Origin: Timema cristinae
Lineage: Eukaryota; Arthropoda; Insecta; Phasmatodea; Timematidae
Reading direction: 5' to 3'
NCBI GenBank assembly: GCA_039000515.1
Contig: JBCFYV010000001.1
Span: 37,305,620 to 37,369,619 of the forward strand
DNA: 64,000 nt
Both the position numbers and the translations under genes were made by a program. Shown here piece after piece: positions 48,692 to 60,702 of the stretch. Every line of letters begins with the position of its first letter. Within the stretch, counting starts at the first letter, position 1. A model generated the notes under the pieces. It was not told where the DNA came from. It made no database searches and saw nothing but the letters and a program-made list of their open reading frames with translations.

Positions 48692-49270
48692 CTGAAAGAA
48701 AGTCACCATGCATGCATCATCGTCCAGTGACGGCGAAAACTTATTTGTTGAGGGGGGAGGCACGGGAAGAAAAGTTAGGGCTTCACCCTTATACTCTCCT
48801 TCGCCCCCCCCCCCCCTCAAAATAATAATTGGAAAATTGAATGTCCTTTAAAGCTATTTAGATTTGTCATCCTCCCCAATTTTTGAAAATTAGATTCTTT
48901 TTATAAGCTATTTTCCCCATAAACCTTTTTGAAATTTGGATGCTTCTAGAAGTTATTTAGTGTGGTAAATCTTTGAAAATTTGATGCTTTCAGAAAATAA
49001 TTGTTATGTTCGTTGAGTGAAAATTCTTCAAAATTAGATACATTTAGAAGATATTTGAAGTGTCTTCAGTCAAATTTCTTGAAATTTGAATGACTCTAGA
49101 AGCTGTTTAAGACTGCTCCCAGCCTGATTTTTTTATTTCTGACAGCTGTCTCTAAAAGCTATTCGAAGGGTCTTCTCCAGCGAATTTTTGAAAAGTCATT
49201 CGGAGTTTGATTCAAGGCCATCTTCCAGCTTCATATTTGATAATATCAGAGGCTTTTAAATATATATTGG

Positions 49271-49559
49271 TGACCTGGTGGTCTAGGGGTAAGGTGTCAG
49301 ACTTCTGTGCTGGCGGCCGGGGTTCAATCCTCGGTCCCGGCACAGATTTATCTGATTTCCAAACCCTTCCTTCCCTCTGACAAGACATACTTGTGAATGT
49401 GGGGAATGCCAGGCCTCCACCGTGGTTAGGATTCCACGTTAACTGTAGGTCCTTCATTTATCTCAAATCACCCTACCATTACACATTAGCGTAAGTGCGT
49501 ATAACCCAAACGGGTAGTAAGACGCGGTGCTAATAATAATCATATTATAATAATAATAA
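49271..49559 (+). mobile_element. SINE-A, full length, with target duplication
   Basis: TAAATATATATTGG occurs on both sides. A and B boxes are intact. Small deletions in the 3' half (TTAACTGTAGG, TTTATCTCAAATC) separate it from other copies. Confidence 0.95.
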
Positions 49560-49749
49560 TAAATATATATTGGAGGCTAATTTATTCCAGGGGGCAATGC
49601 CCTCCTATCTCCCGGTTCCGCCAACTTTGTCAAAATTTCATAACACAAAATTCTATACGTAATTATTTTATATATTTTTCCGCGCATCTCACTAACCATT
49701 TAGTTTATACACATACATACAATGTAATATATATATACATATATATTAA

Positions 49750-49838
49750 TCACGGGTTCGAACCTTAGTATGGTCGAAAAGTATGTATGTATGTGTATAT
49801 ATATATACTTTTCGACCATGCTAAGGTTCGAACCCATG
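49750..49838. repeat. Hairpin of about 33-bp arms with B-box-like ends
   Basis: Arms GGGTTCGAACCTTAGTATGG and CCATGCTAAGGTTCGAACCC are inverted, joined by a TATG/TA-rich loop. GGTTCGAACC is itself a palindrome and matches a pol III B box in either direction. Confidence 0.85.
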
Positions 49839-50478
49839 ACTATTGCCTCAGTGGACAATTGTGATACCAGTACATCTTAAGTTCGTATAGTTTTGATGTT
49901 ACAAGAATCATAATAGTTATTTTTAACACGAGTGTTACACGCACCGTTGGGCACATGGTAAAGGGCAAGGAAGAGCAAACCACTAACCGCAGGTGTGTTC
50001 AATCCAGCCGCGAGATAAATAATCTAGATCTGTTGAATTGTGTTCCGTTATACTGCCACCCTGACCTTCAACATTTCCATTCTTGGTAGATCATGCTCAG
50101 AAATATGTGTAAATGTTTGAATATCCTCAATTCCTCATAATTATGCTAAAAAGTGTTTTCAACTATGAAACTTAGCTTAAGTGATCTTAGAAACCGACTT
50201 ACTAATGAACATATCTTTTCTCTTGAGAATCACCTCCTAAAAAACAGTTTCACTCATCTCAGATATCATCATATAAATCTTCTGAACAAACCAAAACATT
50301 CAAACCCATTAAGATGTTTATGATTGTTTTGTATTCTCAATGTATTTAAACTTATTCATGTCAGTTTATTATGTGTGTTTACCATACATTTTTAGTAAAT
50401 TTTTGGACCGTCAATATTTTTATTTTTTTTTATTTATATCACCAGTAAATAAGTTTACACATCTCCGAGATAGGGTGT

Positions 50479-50672
50479 AACCCTCGTTTGGTCTAGTTTT
50501 ATGCTGACAAAAATTTGGGGTTCAAATTCTGGCCGGGTATAGTGAGGATAATTTTTCCTAAATGACTTACCACTCTTTCTCCACGCAAATTCAGGTACAT
50601 TTTCTTTAAATTCTACCGTCCTCATTCCTACCCCATACATCCCGGAAAGGATTGTAAGACGTGTAGATAAAA
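50479..50672 (+). mobile_element. SINE-B, degenerate
   Basis: B box GGGGTTCAAATTCTGG, CACTCTTTCTCCACGCAAAT, tail TTGTAAGACGTGTAG. Confidence 0.6.
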
Positions 50673-50691
50673 AATATTTTTTTCCCTCCAT

Positions 50692-50820
50692 CGGCGTCTT
50701 ACTAACAGTCCGAGATATTAAACGTTTTTATTATGCTATAGGAGTATAAATGAGGAAGATAGAGTTTAGAGGAAATATACCCGCTGTTGAGTAGAGAGAG
50801 GGTGGGGATTTTTTATTAAA
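50692..50820 (-). mobile_element. SINE-B tail fragment
   Basis: GGCGTCTTACTAACAGTCCG to GAGTAGAGAGAGGGTGG in reverse orientation, tail to tail with the previous copy. Confidence 0.55.
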
Positions 50821-51435
50821 ATTAGCCCCCAGAAAACATAATATAATTATGTTATTAGTTACGTAATCTAAGAGTTAGGGGGAAAGGGATATCAGGTGGA
50901 ATGTGACTAATTTTGACAGTATTCCTTAAATTTCATCTATAACGCGAATATACCCCATTTATTTATCAATGTATACATCTGACAGCTAGAAAAAGTTGCT
51001 TAATCTACTTTAACGTCAATTCATGTGATCTCTGTGACACATTTGATACTTATTATAAATACATATAATATTACTTTAGTAAAATAGTAAAATGGTCTCA
51101 TTGTTTACCGGAATAAAAAGTAAAAGTACTCCAAATATCCATTCATAAGAAAGTCAAAGTATATATATTCAATTTTATCTTCAATAATACGTAATACAAA
51201 CAGGTACAAAAATAAAATTGGCAAGTTAACAATATATTAATTGAGTTGGTAGAATGTGAGTAGGCTACTCTGATTTGACAGGACAGTTAGGCAGGATATT
51301 GGCAGGGTCAAAATGGTATCATCAAGAAATTAAACGTGTTTCCTTTGATTCACTCTTTAATTAACTGTCTTTTGGGTTGGGTTATTTGTGTTTGTTGTTG
51401 AATTATTTAGGTATAGGCACCAGTGAGTTGTTAAC

Positions 51436-51611
51436 ATCTCACCTGATATCAAGGAATGTAAAATTCAGAATATACAAAGCAATAAATTTACCAGTTGTTC
51501 TCTATGGGTGTGAAACGTGATCTCTTACATTACTTAACAAAAATTAATTTAGAATGTTCAAAAACAAGGTGATTAGGAAGATATTAAGTCCAGAAAGGGA
51601 TGAGGCTAAAT
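51436..51611 (+). pseudogene. Non-LTR retrotransposon ORF2 C-terminal remnant, part 1
   Basis: The translation contains VVLYGCET followed by a decayed frame with KNKVIRKILSPERDE. This is the LYGCETW...RKI block that follows the reverse transcriptase in many LINE ORF2 proteins. In-frame stops are present. It continues after the inserted SINE-A at 51904. Confidence 0.65.
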
Positions 51612-51903
51612 TATTATTATTAGCAGCACGTCTTACTACCCGTTCGGGTTATATGCACTTACGCTAATGTGTAATGGTAGGGTGATTGTTAGATGAAATG
51701 GAGGGCCCACAGTTTAACGTGGAATCCGAACCATGGTGGATACCTGGCATACACACATTCACAAGTTGTGATTAATACACGTCTTGTCAGATGTGAAGGA
51801 AGGGTTTGGTAATCAGATAAATCTGTGCCGGGACCGAGGATTTAACCTTGGACTCCCAGCACAGAAATCCTAAACCTTACCCCTAAACCACCATATCACC
51901 CTT
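51612..51903 (-). mobile_element. SINE-A inserted in a LINE remnant
   Basis: Full length, with the extra TTGTGATTAATACACG segment. TAAAT flanks both sides. The head reads CCCTAAACCACCATATCACC. Confidence 0.85.
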
Positions 51904-52090
51904 AAATAATGATGAGTTAAATAGCATGTACTCATCACAAGACATTGTTTGCATAGTCAAGTCCCGTATATTACGATGGGCACGACATGCAGCACGAATG
52001 GGAGAATCTAGAACTTGTTCAGTGTACTGACTGGCAAACCAATGGGAAGAGATCATTGATAAGACTAAGCCATTGTTAAGGTAAAGTACC
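51904..52090 (+). pseudogene. Non-LTR retrotransposon ORF2 C-terminal remnant, part 2
   Basis: After the SINE the frame reads NNDELNSMYSSQDIV then ILRWARHAARMGESRTCSVY, a decayed form of the LRWAGHVARM block. Together with part 1 it gives the C-terminal end of a LINE ORF2; the clade is not certain. Confidence 0.7.
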
Positions 52091-52984
52091 AAATTAATGT
52101 ATGGGCTGAAATTTAGTATAACTGACCTAGTCCCCTTCAATATGCCAGTTGCCTCCTTTTAACCTCTGAATCTCAGATATTAGCCACCAATATCGGCTTT
52201 ACTTTTTTTCCCCGCTATACATAAGGAAGTTTGCCGACTTGAGCAAGAATTATATCACTGAGAACACTTTCCATTATCTATTTAAGTAACCAACTTTACG
52301 CAATTTTCACGTCGGTTATACGATATCCCTGTGGCTGAATGACTGAGTCATTATGAAGGCCAAACATAGGCTTAACAATTTATTTTAATTTGATTTTTTG
52401 TATACTGTTTATTTACTACTGTCCCACCTATTCGCATATTTTCACTGAACGTGGGGGATGAGGAAGAAATGTAGCTGCATCTGATTGGAGGAATGGTGGG
52501 GAGAACATTTAAAAACCACTTAATACACCCGTAAGTGATTAACATCTCAAACTCACCTGTACTGGTATACCAGACAATACAAGACTAATTCCTTAGCTCG
52601 ATTTTCTACTGATGCGGTTAGATCGATCTAGGAATGTGAAAGGTCCACTTTTTAAATCGAAAAATGTCTAATCGGATATATTACATATTATTCGAAGCAA
52701 AATCAAAGTTGGAATATTATGTATAAATAAGGTTTGTGTTGAATAAACATACTACATTGTACACCCAATTATATTACTTAATCCCTAAAACTTTAACATA
52801 ATTAGTACATATACGTATAACCCAAACGGTAGTGAGACGCGGTGGATGAAAAATTATATACTATGTATAATATTTTAAACACTAAAATTGTATGTTTAAT
52901 AGTTTTATTGCAAAAATGTAAGATTTCATCCAAAATTGATAAATCATGGCAACTTTTTTAGCTGTTCAGGCTATACGGCATACG

Positions 52985-53150
52985 CATATATGAAAATTAC
53001 TTGAATGGGGTAGGATTTAAGAAGGAATCATTATAGAGGTGACCTACACGCATTTGCATGGAAGGAGAGTAAGAAACCATTTTTAAAAATACCCTCATTA
53101 GACCCAGCCGGGATTCTAACCAATCAATTCAGCCTCTGAAGTGGGCTACG
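52985..53150 (-). mobile_element. SINE-B, degenerate
   Basis: CACGCATTTGCATGGAAGGA and AGACCCAGCCGGGATTCTAA, ending in CTCTGAAGTGGGC. Confidence 0.55.
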
Positions 53151-53622
53151 TGTTGTTCAGTTACTAAAAACTTGTGTAATATACAGTACATTTCATTTAC
53201 CATGTAAGGTAGCAAGTTTGCCTTTCATTCTAAAACAATCGTATAGCTTAGAAGATAAGGTAAGACTGGTAACCTTTCAAAATAAACGGTGTGTATATAA
53301 CAATAAAAACTGAAAACAAAAGTAAACCTAGTATTTTGGCAGTTACATTTTTATTGACAAAATTTCGTAATTGTAGAAGCTGACATTTTTTTTTTCGAGC
53401 GAAATAAAAGTGGGTTGATATTTAAAGCCAAGTCGAAATTTTAGAATGTTCACACTCCTCTTAGTCTTGGTTCGATTCTAAACTATATCTAGTAAAATGA
53501 TATTTCTCTATATGTTTATTTGTTCGCTATATTATAATAACTAGCACCAAACATTAGAATTATTAAAAATGTAATAGGACTGGAATATTACCCGGTAGGC
53601 CAGGGTTTAAACAATAGCAAAG

Positions 53623-53868
53623 AGACGTTTCGGTGGCCGCGTACTCTAACGCGCTACACTAGCAGTAGACTAGACTGCCATGAGGGTGGATTGAGGTTTG
53701 AATCTCAGTCGGGTGTACTGAGGGTGGTTTTTATAAAATTGTTTTCCACTCTTCTTCCACTAAAATGTGAGTACATCTCCTCTAAATATAGCCTTACTAA
53801 TTCCTAAAACCATTAGCGTAATTAGTACATAAGCGTATAACCTGAATGGTTAGTAAGACGTAGTGCTA
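53623..53868 (+). mobile_element. SINE-B2, full length
   Basis: GTTTCGGTGGCCGCGTACTC, B box GAGGTTTGAATCTC, tail GGTTAGTAAGACGTAGTGCT. Confidence 0.88.
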
Positions 53869-54166
53869 AAATAATTAACAAAGTACACATTTTAAGTGTA
53901 ATATAGGGTTCTTATTATATCCTCAAGTGAATTCCGGCTCTCGGTCAAACAATTCTATTTGCTTCTAGATTTTCATCAGCTCTGGGAGGTTCGGGTTTGA
54001 TTTCAGTCGGTGTTGTTAACTCAAGATATTTTATTATTGTATAGGGGCTCATACTGCTATATAATCAGTACATATAATACCGAAACAACTACTATATGTG
54101 TAAGTAATAAGTACACTAATAGTTTGTAAGTAATGTGTGTGTCATATGTGTGTTTAGAAAGTGCAG

Positions 54167-54444
54167 GTGACATGGTGGTCTAGGGGTAAGGTGTCAGACT
54201 TCTGTATTGTGGGTCCGGGGTTCAATCCTCAGTCCCAGCACAGATTTATCTGATTGCCAAACCCTTCCTTCACCTCTGACATGACGTGTATTAATCACAA
54301 CTTGTAAATGTGTGGAAAGCCGGGCCCCCACCATGGTTCGGATTCCACGCTAAACTGTAGGTCCTCCATTTCATCTCACAATCACCCTATCATTACACAT
54401 TAGCGTAAATGCGTATAGCCATAATGGGTAGTAAGACGCAGTGC

Positions 54445-54491
<47 letters not shown>
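54167..54491 (+). mobile_element. SINE-A, full length
   Basis: A box TGGTGGTCTAGGGGTAAGG, B box GGTTCAATCC, tail GACGCAGTGCT and about 15 AAT units. The body has the GTGTATTAATCACAA insertion of the long subfamily. AGAAAGTG flanks both ends. Confidence 0.93.
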
Positions 54492-54916
54492 GAAAGAAAG
54501 TGGACTTGAAATACCACAGGAAATATCAAACATTCAGTTTGGTCTGACCCTATTCGTTTTATTCGTGTTTGTTTACCACCACAACATCTCTGACTTCATT
54601 TCTAATTTAACATTTTCTGGTTTTCCCTGTGACGCTTCATTTGCTTCCAGTATCCACCTTATAGCTTATTTTTTTTTTTCAATGTCTTACTCTTTTGTTA
54701 AAGTCATATCGCCATGGTAAGAAACGTTTTAAAAAATACAAGCAATATGTGTATAGTGGCAATCATTGATACAAGTAATGTATCGTGGAGCGTTGCCAGG
54801 GTAAGCATAGCTTGTTTAAGCTTGTATGTACGACATGCTCTCCCCAACCGGTCACATTTCACCAATCATACATAAGTTCTGCACTACATACCTGATACCT
54901 GACATGGGGAATGTAA

Positions 54917-55000
54917 CCTCGTTAATCCGAACTCCAATTGTGACCAAAGATTGTTCGTATAAGCGAAAATTCGGATAAATTGGGAGAATACTAAGGGCTT
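54917..55000. mobile_element. pogo/Tigger-like end fragment
   Basis: CCTCGTTAATCCGAACTCC and CGAAAATTCGGATAAATTGG are typical of this group's terminal and subterminal sequence; the partner end is not found. Confidence 0.4.
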
Positions 55001-55689
55001 TCAGGGAAAACAGTGTATTTTCACTAATTTTAAACTATAGTTGAACAAGTTTAGTACAATTTAAATGAATGTTAGTCCCAACTGGAATTCGATCTCTAAT
55101 CTCCTCGTCTTAAACAGGCCAGTATAGCACTAAATTGACTCCTCTGACTTTGTGACCATCGAAGAGGGTAATTTACAAGTAGACCTACAGTTTTCGCTGA
55201 CCTTGCTCCCCCTGAACCCCCTCTTCCACACCACTGGATACAGGTAACTATAGTGTGACTACTCCCTAGTTTGTAGCTATACAACAGGCATTCGCTTTGC
55301 TCGTTGAGGGCTACCCCCCAACCTCCCAGTGAATTTTCTTTGCAAGTGGATGTAAACTAATGTAATTCCAGAGCTTGATAGGTCTTACCGTTTAACCACA
55401 AGAGACCTCCAAAGAAAGGTCAACACAGACTTTATAGCTGCTCTGCCATTTTGCATTTTTTTTTTCGGGAAATTTTTAACTTTTTGGAATTCCCCCGTCG
55501 GTTACAGGCTAAAATCTATAAGTTTGCCACCTTCAAATTTCTAGCTCACCTGGAAGTGGGTAAACATAATGTCAGTGAGTGAGTCAGCAATGTGGCTTCA
55601 TAGTATTTTAATATAATATAAAAGGTTATTAGAACTACATTTGTACAACATTTACCAATGGCAAGTGGACTGAACTTCAGGATCGTCTA

Positions 55690-55975
55690 CTATGGATTAG
55701 CCGGAGATGGAGAGGTTAGGGTTTGTATCTCGGCCAGGTACATCGAGCGCGTGTTTTTAAGTGGTTTCTCCTCTCTTCCTCTAAATCAGCGTTTTTTAAC
55801 CAGTGTGCCGTGAAGATTCCGAAGATATTTATATTTTCTAAATGACTTAACACTCCCCTTCACGCGGATGCGGGTACACTTCCTCTAAAATTCAACCTTA
55901 CAGATCACTAAGAGATTATATTAATGAATACATAGACGTATATCCTGAACTGGTAATAAGACGCGGTGCTAAAAA
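55690..55975 (+). mobile_element. SINE-B with rearranged middle
   Basis: B box GGGTTTGTATCTCGG, then a short hAT-like end CAGCGTTTTTTAACC (55788), then a second CCTTCACGCGGATGCGGGT segment and the tail TAATAAGACGCGGTGCT. Confidence 0.7.
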
Positions 55976-56365
55976 GAACCACTAATAAGATAGCAGGACA
56001 AACACACATACAAATGATAAACATCGTCATAAACCCCACCTGGAATTGAACTAAGGTCACCCTATACTTGTGGCAGATAACTCGAGTCATAGAGAAGGGC
56101 AGAGCCCCAGTAAAAAGTTGACGAAACATTAATATTACCTCGGTGTCAGTTAAAAGCCGTCTCCTATTCATCGCCGCGGGCCGTCATATTGATCTTGCAA
56201 GAATTTCAGACATCGACCCTGAAGCAATGGCCTGTTATAAGTTCAATAGGTCATGAGTTCATTCACATTTACAGTCCCTCAAATTTTCAACAACTACTTA
56301 ACTGCCCCCGTGATTAAGATGGAAGTTTTTGTGTTGTATATTTCAAGGGTGAAAAATTAACTATA

Positions 56366-56522
56366 TATGTGATCACAACTTGTGAATGTGGGGAATACCA
56401 GGTCTCCACCGTGGTTCGGATTCCACGTTAAACTGTAGGTCCTTCATTTCATCTCACAATCACCCTACCATTACACATTAGCGTAAGTGCGTATAACCCG
56501 AACGGGTAGTAATACGCGGTGC

Positions 56523-56560
<38 letters not shown>
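56366..56560 (+). mobile_element. SINE-A, 5'-truncated
   Basis: It starts at ATCACAACTTGTGAATGTGG and ends GTAGTAATACGCGGTGCT plus AAT units. TATATGTGA flanks both sides. Confidence 0.9.
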
Positions 56561-56568
<8 letters not shown>

Positions 56569-56631
56569 AATAAACTTATATATGTGAAAATGCTTTCCTT
56601 TTTTTTAAATATGTAAACTATAGATTTTTTT

Positions 56632-56878
56632 TAGCAACGCATCTTACTACCCATTCGGGTTATACGCCTATGTACACATTACGTTAATGATTTTAAGGAT
56701 GAGGAACGTTATATTCATAGGAAACGTACCCAAATTTGCGTGGAGAGGAGAGTGGAAAACCATTTTGGAAAAACTCAGTACATCCGACCTAGTTTCGAAC
56801 CTCTATCTCCCAGTCATCGGCAGTCTAGTATATTGCAAAATTAACGCCTTAGACCATGCACCTACCGAAGGGGGTAAT
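56632..56878 (-). mobile_element. SINE-B2, full length
   Basis: Tail AGCAACGCATCTTACTACCC, AAATTTGCGTGGAGAGGAGA, B box TTTCGAACCTC, head CACCTACCGAAGGGGGT. Confidence 0.85.
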
Positions 56879-57201
56879 GAAGATGTAGTACTAAGTAGGT
56901 CTATAGTAGAAAGTACCTCTTTGAAAATACAAACATATTTCTTTGCTCTCAGCAGTGATAATATTTAACTATTTTACTAGTGATATTTTATGGTTATTGA
57001 TGTTATCTATCATAAGTGACAGCCAAAGATAGCATGACTTGACGTATGAAAGAATACATTAAAACATATCTAGCTACGTTAGTAATTGTCAGATACATTC
57101 CTTACCACCAAAATTCCACTACACAGCTATACAATAATATACAACAAATATTGCCAGTAATTTATTTTAATTTGGAGATTGTGTGGTGATCTAAAGATTT
57201 C

Positions 57202-57452
57202 TTAGAACCGTTCTTATTACCTGATCAGGTTATAAACATATATACTAATTATTATGCTAGTGAGTTAAGGATGATTAAAGTTGAATCAGGAGGTGATTTA
57301 CCCACATTTGCGTGGAGGGAGCGTGGAATTTTCCTTTTAGGAAAAACCACCCTCAGTACACCAGACAGGAATTCGAATCCATCGCCTTGTCATAGATATT
57401 CTTATTTGTTGTGAGAGTGACGCCTTGGGCTATGTGGCCACCGAAGCAGGTA
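57202..57452 (-). mobile_element. SINE-B2, degenerate full length
   Basis: CCCACATTTGCGTGGAGGGA and GTGGCCACCGAAGCAGGT in reverse orientation; the tail is decayed. Confidence 0.75.
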
Positions 57453-57596
57453 ACTAAATATTGACCTTCCTTTTCTTAGAAATATAGTAAAAATTCATTT
57501 CAAAGCACAAATGATGACCTTGAATTTCTTAAAAGTTTTATCCAACCTGATATTTTTTTATACCCATATCGGTAAGCATAAGGAGTAAATGTCAGG

Positions 57597-57798
57597 CTTA
57601 TCTAGTCTAGTTTCCCGTAACGAGAAGGTTGGGGTTCAAATCACAGCTGTGTGTACTGAGATTTTTTGTTTCTAAATGGTTTCCCAGTTCTCCTTCCACG
57701 TAAATGCTAATACATTTTCCCTCAAATTCTTCCTTATTTTTGTCTAACCCCATTAGTGTGAATATAAGATTGCCCGGACGGGCTGTAAAAATGTGGTG
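57597..57798 (+). mobile_element. SINE-B, degenerate
   Basis: B box GGGGTTCAAATCACAG, TCTCCTTCCACGTAAATG, tail GACGGGCTGTAAAAATGTGG. Confidence 0.6.
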
Positions 57799-58135
57799 CA
57801 CGAAATCTTGCGGTCGGGTCTGTCAGTAATTAGAGTATGTATGCGGTCATTTCTTAATAAGATATTAATATTAACATCTCCCCCTTTCACTCGGCGTTGA
57901 AACTGCTGATGTAATGAAAGTGATACCTTGTTTAACTCTGCGATGTATTAATGCGCAACGTCCACACTGTCTAATGAGACACTTTAGTACCTGAGAGCTT
58001 ACGTAACCTCGCCAATTTACTGGCGACAATGACCGTGGGAAAGTTAGTTCGAAAGGGGGAGTATGTTTATATACTTTAAACGCGGAAGAGAAACTTAAAT
58101 TAATAATATGTACATAATAATAATAATAATTAACT

Positions 58136-58390
58136 TAACCCGCCTCGGTGGCGTAGTTGGCTAACATGCTTGTCGTGTTGAGCTCAACTGCTGAGTACGG
58201 GGAGATCGAGGTTCAAACCTAGGTCGGATGAACTGGGGGTGGTTTTCCTAAATGGTTATCCACTCTCCCTCCACGCAAATGCGGGTTCACTTCCTCTAAT
58301 TCAACCTTCCCAATTCCTAATCCATTAGTGTAATTAGTACTTAAAGCGTATAACCTGAACGGGTAGTAAGACGCGGTGCTAAATATATAT
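58136..58390 (+). mobile_element. SINE-B, full length, with target duplication
   Basis: Head ACCCGCCTCGGTGGCGTAGT, B box GAGGTTCAAACCTAG, tail GTAGTAAGACGCGGTGCT. AATAATTAACTT flanks both sides. Confidence 0.95.
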
Positions 58391-58413
58391 ATAATAATTA
58401 ACTTGTTAGTAAA

Positions 58414-58712
58414 GGTGACCTCGATGTTCTTGGGGTAAAGTGCTCGCTTCAGGACTCGATGGTCGTGTGTTCAGATCCAGCCGGGCTAGATGGATTTTTC
58501 TTGAGTGATAAAAATTCATATCACAACTTCCTTTGGAGGAGAAGTAAAGCCATCCATTGTGGCATGTAAGAAAGTCCTAGAAGGTATACGAAAGTACCTT
58601 TCCCGAATAAATTGGTAGGACTTTTCACTCTCGTTCATAGAAATTCTCCTGTGTTGATATAATCAGTCAGTTTGGAAAGTGCACGTTAAATACCGCAAAA
58701 TAAATATGAAAC
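58414..58712 (+). mobile_element. SINE-C copy
   Basis: GACCTCGATGTTCTTGGGGT, GTGTTCAGATCCAGCC, body as at 28760, ending CGCAAAATAAATATGAAAC. Confidence 0.85.
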
Positions 58713-58763
58713 AAAAAACATGTTTTAAAGCTTTATTTCTTTGATATAATTTCCTTAATCAAC

Positions 58764-58765
58764 TA

Positions 58766-58799
<34 letters not shown>

Positions 58800-58800
58800 T
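58764..58800. repeat. TA microsatellite
   Basis: TA run of about 18 units directly before a truncated SINE-A. Confidence 0.9.
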
Positions 58801-59035
58801 TTGTGCTGGTGGCCGGGGTTCAATCCTCGGTCGCGGCACAGATTTATCTGATTTCCAAACCCTTCCTTAACCTCTGACAATACATCTTGTGAATGTGGGG
58901 AATGCCAGGCCTCCACCGTGGTTTTGATTCCACGTTAAACTGTAGGTCCTTCATTTCATCTCACACTCACCCTACCATTACACATTAGCGTAAGTGCGTA
59001 TAACCCGAACGGGTAGTAAGACGTGGTGCTAATAA
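58801..59035 (+). mobile_element. SINE-A, truncated inside the head
   Basis: It starts TTGTGCTGGTGGCCGGGG, just after the A box, and runs to GACGTGGTGCTAATAAT. Confidence 0.9.
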
Positions 59036-59046
59036 TAACTAATATA

Positions 59047-59292
59047 TAAGCCCACATCGGTGGGCTCGTGGTGTGAATGTCAAAATCATATAGTTTGGTT
59101 TGCCAGTGACGGGGATGCCAAGGTTTGAATCCCGGTTGGCTCTTCTGAGGATAGTTTTCCTTGATGGTTTACCACTATCATTCCCATACAAATGCGGGTA
59201 GATCACCTGTAAAATGCTTCCTTCCTTGTCCCTATCCCACTAGCATAATTATTATTTATGCGTATAGCTCTAAAGGATACTAAGACGCGGTG
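59047..59292 (+). mobile_element. SINE-B2, full length
   Basis: GCCCACATCGGTGGGCTCGT, B box AAGGTTTGAATCCCGG, tail GGATACTAAGACGCGGTG. AATAAGCC is repeated after it. Confidence 0.85.
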
Positions 59293-59461
59293 AATTAAAT
59301 AAGCCTGTAAATAAACCTAAAGTCTCTCTTCATTGAGTTCGTCCTCGTCAATAAATGGTTAAATCAATTCACGAATCACTGGTTTCATTCCAAGTAATGC
59401 CAACCTATATTTTTATTTATTTATTTACAGGTCCTTCCATCTCTCCAGATAAGGCACTAAA

Positions 59462-59708
59462 GAACCGCTTCGGTGGCCACGTGGTCTAACGTGCTACTCT
59501 CATGTTGGACTAGACTGCCGAAGACGGGGAAATTGGGGTTTGATCCCGGTCAGGTACATTGAGGGTGGTTTTCTCTTAATATTTTTCCACTCTCCCTCCA
59601 CTAAAATGCGGTTGTACTTCTTCAAAACTAAACCTTCCTAATCCCTAACACATTAGTGTAATTTAGTACATAGTTATATAACAAGAACAGGTAGTAAGAC
59701 GCAATGCT
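59462..59708 (+). mobile_element. SINE-B2, full length
   Basis: ACCGCTTCGGTGGCCACGTG, B box GGGGTTTGATCCCGG, tail GGTAGTAAGACGCAATGCT. Confidence 0.9.
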
Positions 59709-60274
59709 ATGAAACCCTTGTTATCAAGTTAGAAAATAAGTTTTCGTTTAGACCAGCGTTTTAACAGCTACCTCTGGTGGGTTAAAACCAACTATCGGTA
59801 GAAACGCGAATCAAACTACACCAGGCGTTAACAGTCAGTTGTGCCTCAATGTCACAAGAAGTCATTCAGCAGGAATAATAGATACTTTTCCTCAAGATGG
59901 TGTCACGTTTTGCAATATTTTCATTCACTAAACCAAGTAGTTCATCAAATGAAACCACAGACATTCAATAGTACAAAAATAACTTCGCTGGGTACATTCT
60001 GTGATTCATAAACATAATATGAAACTGTCCTGTTGAGAGACGGTTCGATAATGTGGTAAGAGTCCACCAACGTCTCGTTTGACGAGTTCTGTTTTGTTTT
60101 TTTGCGAGTTTCCTCCAACAAAATAAGTCCCGCAATACAGCCGACCTGTACAATGTCCATTTTTAAACCCTATTGCACAAGTGGAAGCAACAACCCGCGG
60201 CATTTAAACCGCTAGTGTAGAATCGTTAGCGTTTTATGGTAGCTGTTTAACAGTCGCGTTTTGACAGTCGGGTG

Positions 60275-60560
60275 TAGATTCAGGCCGTATGCAAGGACGA
60301 TGCTGAGCACGGCCAGAGTACAGGCTGAGCACTAGCAGAGAATGAGGCCTGTCGTGAAAACAGGTGTCTCGATCGTCTATGCGCGCAGCGCCATGTTGTG
60401 GAAATATCCTCTGAGTACGGGCAGAGTATAGCCTGAGCAAGCCCGGGATCAGACTTGGTCGAGACTCAAGATATTGCGTCATAGATCGTACTAGCACGAG
60501 GCTCATACTCTGCCTGTACTCTGGCTGTGCTCAGCATCGTCCTTGCATACGGGCCTCAAT
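60275..60560. mobile_element. MITE with about 54-bp terminal inverted repeats
   Basis: GGCCGTATGCAAGGACGATG at the left and CATCGTCCTTGCATACGGGC at the right are inverted. Inner parts (GAGTACAGGCTGAGC) recur once more in the middle. The direct repeat ACCGCTAGTGTAGAATCGT lies outside on both sides (60208 and 60600). Confidence 0.75.
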
Positions 60561-60702
60561 TTTTGGGGCGTTAAGCTACCGGCAAAACCACCGCGTTTTA
60601 ACCGCTAGTGTAGAATCGTCCTAAAGCGGACTGGATATTTGAATTCTCATAAGGCGAGATATAGATAAAGTTCAATCAGAACTGTTTCACGAAATGCCTC
60701 AC

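Larger units (their letters stand above)
48692..60702 (-). other. Intron between exons 2 and 3 (12 kb)
   Basis: This intron is dominated by SINE-A and SINE-B copies, one SINE-C, a non-LTR retrotransposon remnant interrupted by a SINE, a B-box hairpin and a MITE with long inverted ends near 60275. A pogo/Tigger-like fragment around 54917-55000 has phrases such as CTCGTTAATCCGAAC. Stretches 48840-49250, 50840-51430 and 54490-54900 show no gene or repeat that I can name. Poly-C at 48804-48816 lies just upstream of exon 3. Confidence 0.55.
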
